Below are positions 1-5,252 of a stretch of DNA of 6,422 nt, piece by piece. The notes beneath the pieces are model-generated. The model was not told where the DNA came from. It did not search any database and was given only the letters and a program-made list of their open reading frames with translations. The stretch's first letter is position 1. Every line of letters begins with the position of its first letter. The DNA is taken from the NCBI GenBank assembly GCA_009785015.1, contig WQXD01000219.1:1-6422 (forward strand), in the 5' to 3' direction. Position numbers and translations under genes: made by a program. Origin of the DNA: Oscillospiraceae bacterium (GTDB lineage Bacteria > Bacillota_A > Clostridia > Oscillospirales > WRJC01).

Positions 1-224
1 AGTCCGAAACTCTTTCCGCATTTTCGGCACATGAATCTCTGCTTACCCTTCGCCTTGCCATTTTTTACACAGTCGTATGATTCACATATCGGGCATATTA
101 TTTCTTGTGTCCCATCCGTATCCTCCACAGTCATTTTAGATATAATTCCGTATATATGCGATACGAGTTCTTCTAATTCTGGTAGACTTAATTTTTCGAT
201 TTCTGTTTTTATGTCTGGCAACAT
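1..224 (-). CDS. IS1595/ISXO2-like transposase, N-terminal part (cut by window edge)
   Basis: The first 74 codons of a minus-strand gene are visible and the rest lies beyond position 1. The protein starts MLPDIKTEIEKLSLPELEEL, a short helical segment. A zinc ribbon follows, with CPIC at residues 44-47, the basic stretch KNGKAKGKQRF at about 55-64, and CRKC at 66-69, followed by GKSFG. A CPxC - KNGK..GKQR - CxxCGKxF layout is typical of the DNA-binding N-terminus of IS1595/ISXO2-type transposases. The DDE-type catalytic domain would come next and is not seen, so intactness cannot be judged. The ATG at 224 is chosen because GGGGTG at 235-230 sits 5 nt upstream; the ATG at 228 is in another frame. 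Other zinc-ribbon IS families have similar N-termini, so the family is probable rather than certain. Confidence 0.8.
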   Translation of the reverse strand, partial: MLPDIKTEIEKLSLPELEELVSHIYGIISKMTVEDTDGTQEIICPICESYDCVKNGKAKGKQRFMCRKCGKSFG

Positions 225-252
225 TCATTCACCCCATGCCTTTATAATCTTA

Positions 253-273
253 CGATATATTCTTATTATATCG
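253..273. repeat. Perfect 7-bp inverted repeat in transposase leader
   Basis: CGATATA at 253-259 and TATATCG at 267-273 are exact reverse complements separated by 7 nt. On the minus strand the palindrome overlaps a TATAAT hexamer (270-265), which could be the -10 box of the transposase promoter. No convincing -35 box lies 16-18 nt upstream of it; the sequence there is ACAGCC or CAGCCA. The repeat could be an operator or a weak hairpin in the leader, but it is very AT-rich and may be chance. Confidence 0.35.
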
Positions 274-343
274 CAAAATTATGTCTTGGCTGTGAGTGAA
301 CTGTGGCTAAATTGCAAAATCAATACTTATGTCTAACATAGCC

Positions 344-1768
344 TTATGATAAAGGGTTACGCCGGGCATTCAATATCTGCTCTAACGCATACGTCACGCG
401 AATCAATGATTTTTCCTCGAACCGGCGAGCAGCCCAAAATGAACCGAGCGGCAGATTCTCTTCTCCTGTTGTTCCAGCAGGAATCGTCATGCACGGAAAT
501 CCTGTAAACGGAGGCAAATCGCTTCCCGCCAAATCAAAGATTATATCAACTTTATTTTCTAAATATATACTGTCATATTCGCGGATAATTTCTTCACGCG
601 CCAATATTGCTTTTATATACTCCGATTCAGTCAATGTTCCCGATGAATTGTTTTGCGCATCCGTTAAACCGCTCTGTCCGTATTTTAACGCTTCTTTCGC
701 GTGATTTTGATTATATAATATTATCTCCTGAAGATTTTTCGGGATTTTATTGTTATTCATCGACGCTAAATAATTATTTATTCCGCATTTGAATTCATAT
801 CTTGATATTGCAGAATAGTTATCTCCCGGTTTCAAAGAATGCGCGGGCAGTTCAACACACTTTGCCCCGTGTTTTTCCATTATGGGAATTAGGCTTTCCA
901 ATATAGCAGTTTTTTCTTTATCGGCATTTTCAAGATACATACGGTTTATGCCTATACGCGCTCCATCAAGTCCGTTTTTGTCAAGATATTGCGTATAATC
1001 TACTTGTTTAGCGTTATATGTGGCAGTATCGTTGTTATCTCTACCCGCCATGATTCCCAATAAAACCGCCGCGTCTGTTACTGTTCGCGTCATTGGTCCC
1101 GGAGTATCAAACGTAAACGAAATCGGGATTATTCCGTGGCGGCTCAAAAGTCCACTTGTGGGTTTTATACCGACTATTCCGTTGACCTGTGCCGGCGATA
1201 TAATAGACCCGCATGTTTCTGTCCCGACCGCAACCGCGCATAAATTTGCAGATATTGCAACAGCAGAACCTGTGCTTGACCCTGACGGATCGGCTGTTTT
1301 ATTATATGGATTGAGCGTCTGCCTGCCGCGTGAGCTATAACCGTTGGGCATTTGCCCGTCCGTCATAAAATTTGCAAACTCAGTCATATTTGCCTTACCC
1401 AAAATCAACGCGCCCGCTTCACGCAGGAGTTTCACGATATGCGCGTCATATGAAGCATAATTGTCCTGCAACGCGACAGAACCCGCGCTTGTGTGCATTT
1501 TGTCATGCGTGCTTATGTTATCTTTCAACATCACGGGTATTCCGTGCAATGGTCCGAGTATCGTTCCGTTTGCCCGCATTTCGTCAAGCGAATCGGCGAT
1601 AAACAGCGCGTCCGGGTTGAGTTCCAGAACCGAATTCAGCCCGCCGTCGCATTTGTCAATCTCAGCAATCCGCGAAAAATAATATAATACCAGTTCTCTT
1701 GATTTTAGCTTGTTATTTTGCATTGCGTCCTGTAATTCTAATATGGTGCTTTCTTCTATTTTTATCAT
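344..1768 (-). CDS. Amidase-signature family hydrolase
   Basis: This 474-residue soluble protein belongs to the amidase-signature superfamily, which hydrolyses C-N amide bonds through a Ser-cisSer-Lys triad. The expected residues are present: Lys82 in GIPVMLKDNIST, cis-Ser164 in the DPSGSSTGSA loop, and nucleophile Ser188 in GTETCGSIISPA. The 24-residue Ser-Ser spacing matches that of fatty-acid amide hydrolase. The following GIVGIKPTSGLLSRHGIIPI segment and the C-terminal FTGFPCMTIPAG and ALEQILNARRNP segments resemble stand-alone amidases of the peptide-amidase type more than GatA, and no gatB or gatC is nearby. The usual D or G before GS in the nucleophile loop is Cys186. No signal peptide is visible, so it is probably cytoplasmic. 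The ATG at 1768 has AAGGAG (1779-1774) 5 nt upstream. It lies 67 nt after the kinase-like gene and is probably last in the operon. Its substrate is unknown. The end at ARRNP fits the family's usual C-terminus, so it looks full length despite the adjacent IS. Confidence 0.93.
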   Translation of the reverse strand: MIKIEESTILELQDAMQNNKLKSRELVLYYFSRIAEIDKCDGGLNSVLELNPDALFIADSLDEMRANGTILGPLHGIPVMLKDNISTHDKMHTSAGSVALQDNYASYDAHIVKLLREAGALILGKANMTEFANFMTDGQMPNGYSSRGRQTLNPYNKTADPSGSSTGSAVAISANLCAVAVGTETCGSIISPAQVNGIVGIKPTSGLLSRHGIIPISFTFDTPGPMTRTVTDAAVLLGIMAGRDNNDTATYNAKQVDYTQYLDKNGLDGARIGINRMYLENADKEKTAILESLIPIMEKHGAKCVELPAHSLKPGDNYSAISRYEFKCGINNYLASMNNNKIPKNLQEIILYNQNHAKEALKYGQSGLTDAQNNSSGTLTESEYIKAILAREEIIREYDSIYLENKVDIIFDLAGSDLPPFTGFPCMTIPAGTTGEENLPLGSFWAARRFEEKSLIRVTYALEQILNARRNPLS

Positions 1769-1773
1769 ATAAA

Positions 1774-1779
1774 CTCCTT
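1774..1779 (-). promoter_or_regulatory. Ribosome-binding site of the amidase
   Basis: AAGGAG on the minus strand lies 5 nt before the ATG at 1768. It is a near-consensus Shine-Dalgarno site and fixes the amidase start. It suggests the amidase is translated on its own initiation rather than by coupling to the gene 67 nt upstream. Confidence 0.8.
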
Positions 1780-1835
1780 ATAACCTCAAAAATGTTTTTA
1801 ATTACCATTTTTCGCAAATAAATCTGCCATAAATA

Positions 1836-2387
1836 TTATAGCGAAAATCGTTCTTTTATCATCTTTGCCACAACTTCCGGTGATAACTCGGAATTGTCTA
1901 TCTTTATATAGTTTTCAAAGGTAATCTCTCCGTCATTGCTGACGCAGCGGTGATTTTTATCGCTATCGATTAAAAATTGATTTGACATTTCAATATTTCT
2001 CTTTGAGGCTTTGTGGAGCAGTCTGTTTTCCGTAACATTACGATGTAAACGGATTTCCTGCGAAGCTACCAATTCCACGTAGTAGAAAGCAGTGTTATAC
2101 GGCTCAAACATTTTTCTTACCCGCGCAAGATAATCCCAGCCGGACTGAGCGTCAAAATCAATCATATTTGTCATTATCAAGCCATACTGTTCTGATGCCG
2201 CAAATTCTTCCAATATTATGTTTCTAAGCCGAGTCATGATTTCTTTGTTAAATTCTCCGAACACTTCCAAAACCGGTTCAACCACAATATGATTGTGGAA
2301 CAACCGAAAATCTGTTATTTTTACGAGTTCCTGGCCGACAGTCATTTTACCGACTGCGGCGTTCCCCAATATAGATAATAATTTCAT
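1836..2387 (-). CDS. Small P-loop NTPase / kinase-like protein
   Basis: A 183-residue cytoplasmic protein beginning MKLLSILGNAAVGKMTVGQE. Residues 8-16 (GNAAVGKMT) form a P-loop in which Met follows the Lys and Thr comes one place later. The GxxAVGKMTVGQEL form is characteristic of a little-studied group of small bacterial proteins, usually annotated as AAA or shikimate/adenylate-kinase-like, and is not a degraded Walker A. FRLFHNH follows the P-loop and a basic LID-like segment (NRLLHKASKRN) lies near residues 120-130, as in small-molecule kinases. This suggests phosphate transfer from ATP to a small substrate, which cannot be named. The ATG at 2387 is preferred because AGAAGG (2398-2393) lies 5 nt upstream. 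An in-frame TTG at 2441 would add 18 residues and overlap the fucosidase, and the added residues do not look like part of the fold. The start is 37 nt after the fucosidase stop, consistent with cotranscription. Confidence 0.85.
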   Translation of the reverse strand: MKLLSILGNAAVGKMTVGQELVKITDFRLFHNHIVVEPVLEVFGEFNKEIMTRLRNIILEEFAASEQYGLIMTNMIDFDAQSGWDYLARVRKMFEPYNTAFYYVELVASQEIRLHRNVTENRLLHKASKRNIEMSNQFLIDSDKNHRCVSNDGEITFENYIKIDNSELSPEVVAKMIKERFSL

Positions 2388-2392
2388 ATTTA

Positions 2393-2398
2393 CCTTCT
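2393..2398 (-). promoter_or_regulatory. Ribosome-binding site that sets the kinase-like gene start
   Basis: AGAAGG on the minus strand sits 5 nt before the ATG at 2387. It favours this start over the longer TTG-initiated frame beginning at 2441 inside the end of the fucosidase gene. Confidence 0.7.
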
Positions 2399-2424
2399 TG
2401 ACTATCAGCGTATTGTCTTTTTTT

Positions 2425-4188
2425 TCAATTTGCCGGCTCAAGCATTATATTGCACACGGCAAGCCCCGTTCCGCCGTTTTCACATATTTCCGCGGCCTCA
2501 AGTATCACCCATTGCTCACCCGCGGATAAAAAAGTCATTTCACCCGCGTAAGAAGCCGCTTTCGGATAATATAAATCCTCGACGGAATCCGACGGGATTT
2601 CCCCGCGCAGCGGCTCCTCGTCAGATACGCCGCCGGCTGTGCGCAACCTTACCCGGTGGCCTCCCGCCCACGGCTGGCTGTGATTTACAGTTCCCGTCGT
2701 GACATATACTTTGTACCGTCCGGGATTGTTCAGCAAAAACCGCCATTTCAGCGAATATCCCGTGTCAAACCAGCCTGTAAGCACCCCGCCCCAAGACGAC
2801 GACGGATATGCGCCGTCCAACCGTTCCCCCGCGGCTTTATCCGAGGCGAGTATCTCCGCGCCGCCGGCCGGCAGGACAAGTTTGCCATCCGACGCCTGAA
2901 CCGGCAGTTCTGTCACATCCGCCGCGCCGTCGAGCAAAACTTTCATCACGTCGAACCGGCTGAGTTTTTGCGCGTCGAAATTTACAGTAAGGCATGAAAT
3001 ATCCAACGGGGCAATCCGTTTTGTTTCATAAGTCAGACTGACGTTTTTTCCGAGACATTCCACGGATTTTACAGAATTTTTTATCCCGTATATTTTTATC
3101 GGCGGATCAAGTTTTTTTTGCATGTGCAGATACAGCGTATCATCGCGCGAGGTGACCGGTCCGAAAGATAAACCTGCGGGAAACGGCGACGCTTGTGATT
3201 TATGAACCGCTTCCCCGTTGACTTGCATCCATTCGCCCAAACGATCCAGTATTTCTATTGCCGGTTCGGGAAAACGCCCGTCGGCTTTCGGTCCGATGTT
3301 CAAAAGATAATTGACGTTATTCGCGCAGCACGCCGTCAGCAATTCCAATAACTGTTCTTTGCTTTTCCAGTTTTCGTCGTGTACTTTGTATCCCCATGTG
3401 TCGTTTATCGTCGATATGCACTCATAGCCGTCGCCCATACGGCAACCCGGTATCTGGTTGTCGCCCAATGTATTTATATCGCCGAAACCCTGCCCCAACC
3501 GCGTATTCGTGAGGCATTCCGGCCGGAGCGATTTAACCAGATCGTCAATTTGTTTGCATTGATTGTAATTTATGGTAAACGGACAGTCGAAAAAGATAGC
3601 GCCTATCGGGCCGTAATCTGTCAGAAGTTCTGTGATTTGCGGGATTACTTTGCGCTCGAAATAACGGCAGAACCGTTTTGAACCGTGATCGGGAAAATCC
3701 CAGTCGTTTCCCCAGCTCATGCCGAAGTTCAACGGCAAGCCCGGTTCGGTTCCCCCTGCGTCCGGTTCGTGCCAGTCGAGAGCCTGCGAATAGTACAGGC
3801 ACAATTTTACGCCGTGTTTCGCGCACGCTTCGCTCAATTCTTTGATTGGATCCCTGCCGAAAGGCGTTGCGTCGATGATATTATATTTATCGCATTTTGA
3901 ATGATACATAGCAAATCCCTCGTGATGTTTCGCAGTCACCATGATATACCCCATGCCCGCGCGTTTTACCATCGACGCCCATTCGTCCGCGTCGAAATTC
4001 ACCGGGTTGAAAGTCCTCGCGATTTTTTCCATTTCGGAGTTTGGAATCCGAAAACGGCTCTGCGTCCATTCTCCTATATAATCCATTTGCCGTCCCTGCC
4101 ATACCCCGCCGAGTTCCGAATACAGTCCCCAATGCACAAACAAGCCGAATCGCGCTTCGCTCCACCATTTCATTTTATCCTGTGCCAT
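2425..4188 (-). CDS. Alpha-L-fucosidase, glycoside hydrolase family 29, cytoplasmic
   Basis: A 587-residue enzyme that should release terminal alpha-L-fucose with retention of configuration. The GH29 barrel is clear: WWSEARFGLFVHWGLYS (residues 8-24), YIMVTAKHHEGF with His88-His89, candidate nucleophile Asp201 in GAIFFDCPF, candidate acid/base Glu256 in GYECISTINDTWGY, and LLNIGPKADGRFPEP closing the barrel near 295-310. A beta-rich segment (about 340-435) follows, then an additional C-terminal domain (about 450-587) with SSSWGGVLTGWFDTGYSLKW and PGRYKVYVTTG, which resembles a carbohydrate-binding beta-sandwich. No signal peptide or anchor is present, so the substrate must reach the cytoplasm. 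The ATG at 4188 is chosen because GGGAG (4202-4198) is 9 nt upstream and the fold begins right after it. An in-frame ATG at 4218 overlaps the GNAT stop as ATGA but lacks an SD and would add ten residues. Its GC content is well above that of the neighbours, especially in the 3' half. Confidence 0.93.
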   Translation of the reverse strand: MAQDKMKWWSEARFGLFVHWGLYSELGGVWQGRQMDYIGEWTQSRFRIPNSEMEKIARTFNPVNFDADEWASMVKRAGMGYIMVTAKHHEGFAMYHSKCDKYNIIDATPFGRDPIKELSEACAKHGVKLCLYYSQALDWHEPDAGGTEPGLPLNFGMSWGNDWDFPDHGSKRFCRYFERKVIPQITELLTDYGPIGAIFFDCPFTINYNQCKQIDDLVKSLRPECLTNTRLGQGFGDINTLGDNQIPGCRMGDGYECISTINDTWGYKVHDENWKSKEQLLELLTACCANNVNYLLNIGPKADGRFPEPAIEILDRLGEWMQVNGEAVHKSQASPFPAGLSFGPVTSRDDTLYLHMQKKLDPPIKIYGIKNSVKSVECLGKNVSLTYETKRIAPLDISCLTVNFDAQKLSRFDVMKVLLDGAADVTELPVQASDGKLVLPAGGAEILASDKAAGERLDGAYPSSSWGGVLTGWFDTGYSLKWRFLLNNPGRYKVYVTTGTVNHSQPWAGGHRVRLRTAGGVSDEEPLRGEIPSDSVEDLYYPKAASYAGEMTFLSAGEQWVILEAAEICENGGTGLAVCNIMLEPAN

Positions 4189-4197
4189 TTTATTTTT

Positions 4198-4202
4198 CTC
4201 CC
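4198..4202 (-). promoter_or_regulatory. Ribosome-binding site that sets the fucosidase start
   Basis: GGGAG on the minus strand lies 9 nt before the ATG at 4188. The upstream alternative ATG at 4218 has only AT-rich coding sequence of the GNAT gene before it, so this site favours the 587-residue product. The 4218 start would be possible only by coupling through the ATGA overlap. Confidence 0.6.
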
Positions 4203-4214
4203 ATAAAATTACAT

Positions 4215-5252
4215 TCATAAAATTTTTCGCCGGTAACTTGATAAACCATCCACTTCAGTCAACACAAATCCGGATTTTTTATAAGTATTACCGGCCGCTA
4301 TGTTATCTGTCCTGTTGCCAAGGCTTATCGCTTCATATTTATTTTCAGAACGGATTTTTTCTTCGAACAGCTCTAACATTTTCGTAGCGATTCCTTTTCG
4401 CTGGAATGCTGAATCAACCATCATCGGTTCAATAAACACACTTTTACCGTCGCCATTTTCGCCGTATCCCATAAAACCGACAGGGAAAGTATCGAAACAA
4501 GCTAATAAAATTTTATGATTTTCTCCGAATTCATATTTATATGTCGCCATAAAATATACCGGATTCAGGCCAAACATGAAACTTTGCTTGTCCGTAACCG
4601 TTAATCTCGTCGCACCGTAGCAGTTATGGCGGGTTATTTCTTCAAGCGTAGTGCGGTCGTAAAAATAATTTTTATCTTCATATTCATTCAACGGCAATTC
4701 CAGATATATCGGCTGCTCAACATTACCGCCGAACGGAGGCGGGAAATCAAATTTCGGGAAAATCATATCCTCTTTTATCAGCAATTTATTCTGCGGGTTT
4801 TGCGTATATAAAAATCCGTAACTCTTTAAAAACTTTATGGTGGTTTCAAATGGGTTAGCGGCGGCAAGCATAGTTAGGCATTCCATGGATTTGCTATATT
4901 CCGCACAATTATCGACTAAAATTCGCCCGATACCTTTTTTTCTATATCCGGCAGAAACATCAACAGACGTTAAAACGCTGAATCTTTCTGCTTTTACGGG
5001 CAGAACAGAGGCTATTCCTACAATATGGTTATTTTCAAAAGCACCGTAAACGCCGCCGCCCTGAGTGATAACATTTTGCAATATTTTTATACAAGTCGTC
5101 GTATGCGAACCGTATCCGGTGATGTCCAAATAATTAAAATCAAGACTTCCGGCATCATTTTCGTCAGTTTGCCAAGCGGCGCGAACGTTTTCGCTTCTGT
5201 CTATGAGCTTAAAAAGCTCGCATTCGTCAATATTTAATTCTTTAATATTCAT
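4215..5252 (-). CDS. Tandem-domain GNAT N-acetyltransferase
   Basis: A 345-residue cytoplasmic protein with two GNAT folds, expected to transfer an acyl group from acyl-CoA to an amine. The first domain (about 10-160) has VASVLPVKAERFSVL-type strands (seen as GIASVLPVKAERFSVL), then VDVSAGYRKKGIGRIL, whose RKKGIG (104-109) is the acetyl-CoA pyrophosphate loop, and ends with FLKSYGF. The second (about 230-345) has MMVDSAFQRKGIATKMLELF with QRKGIA at 284-289, and NIAAGNTYKKSGFVLTEVDG near 318-335, the usual N..A...Y.k.GF ending. Both CoA loops look intact, so both domains could bind CoA. The substrate is unknown. The ATG at 5252 gives an 11-nt overlap with the regulator's end; only a weak GCAGG-like SD precedes it, so translational coupling is likely. 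An in-frame TTG at 5282 would add ten unconserved residues and was not chosen. The stop is 26 nt before the fucosidase ATG. Confidence 0.9.
   Translation of the reverse strand: MNIKELNIDECELFKLIDRSENVRAAWQTDENDAGSLDFNYLDITGYGSHTTTCIKILQNVITQGGGVYGAFENNHIVGIASVLPVKAERFSVLTSVDVSAGYRKKGIGRILVDNCAEYSKSMECLTMLAAANPFETTIKFLKSYGFLYTQNPQNKLLIKEDMIFPKFDFPPPFGGNVEQPIYLELPLNEYEDKNYFYDRTTLEEITRHNCYGATRLTVTDKQSFMFGLNPVYFMATYKYEFGENHKILLACFDTFPVGFMGYGENGDGKSVFIEPMMVDSAFQRKGIATKMLELFEEKIRSENKYEAISLGNRTDNIAAGNTYKKSGFVLTEVDGLSSYRRKIL

Larger units (their letters stand above)
1..343 (-). mobile_element. Probable insertion sequence, 5' end (partial)
   Basis: The transposase start at 224 is preceded by about 120 bp of AT-rich non-coding DNA that ends abruptly at the amidase stop codon (346-344). 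Read on the minus strand, this DNA begins GGCTATGTTAGACATAAGTA at 343. A GG-initiated terminal repeat directly after an AT-rich 8-mer (TATCATAA at 351-344) is what an IS1595-type insertion with an 8-bp AT-rich target duplication would look like. The outer boundary at 343 is an inference, because the opposite end is outside the window and the inverted repeat and target duplication cannot be confirmed. Confidence 0.5.

Noticed and set aside
31..336. Plus-strand 101-residue reading frame over the transposase region
   Set aside because: It is antisense to the transposase N-terminus, which has clear zinc-ribbon motifs and an RBS. The plus frame shows no recognisable domain.
305..343. GGCTA (305-309) and TAGCC (339-343) as a hairpin or as both IS ends
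   Set aside because: The arms are only 5 bp and 29 nt apart, too weak to call a structure. The second IS end must lie beyond the transposase gene, outside the window.
1788..1812. Inverted repeat AAAAATG / CATTTTT between kinase-like gene and amidase as a terminator
   Set aside because: The 7-bp arms are almost all A-T with an 11-nt loop and no U-tract after a GC stem, so a working intrinsic terminator is unlikely and the repeat probably reflects AT-rich spacing.
2388..2441. Longer kinase-like protein from TTG at 2441
   Set aside because: It starts with TTG, lacks an SD, overlaps the fucosidase stop, and adds residues before the first strand of the P-loop fold. The ATG at 2387 has AGAAGG.
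3545..4168. Two minus-strand 93-residue frames within the fucosidase gene (3545-3826 and 3887-4168)
   Set aside because: They are out-of-frame shadows of the GC-rich fucosidase coding sequence, with no motif support and Arg-rich composition typical of such shadows.
4189..4218. Fucosidase start at ATG 4218
   Set aside because: The ATGA overlap with the GNAT stop is attractive for coupling, but no SD precedes it, whereas GGGAG precedes ATG 4188. It remains a possible alternative.
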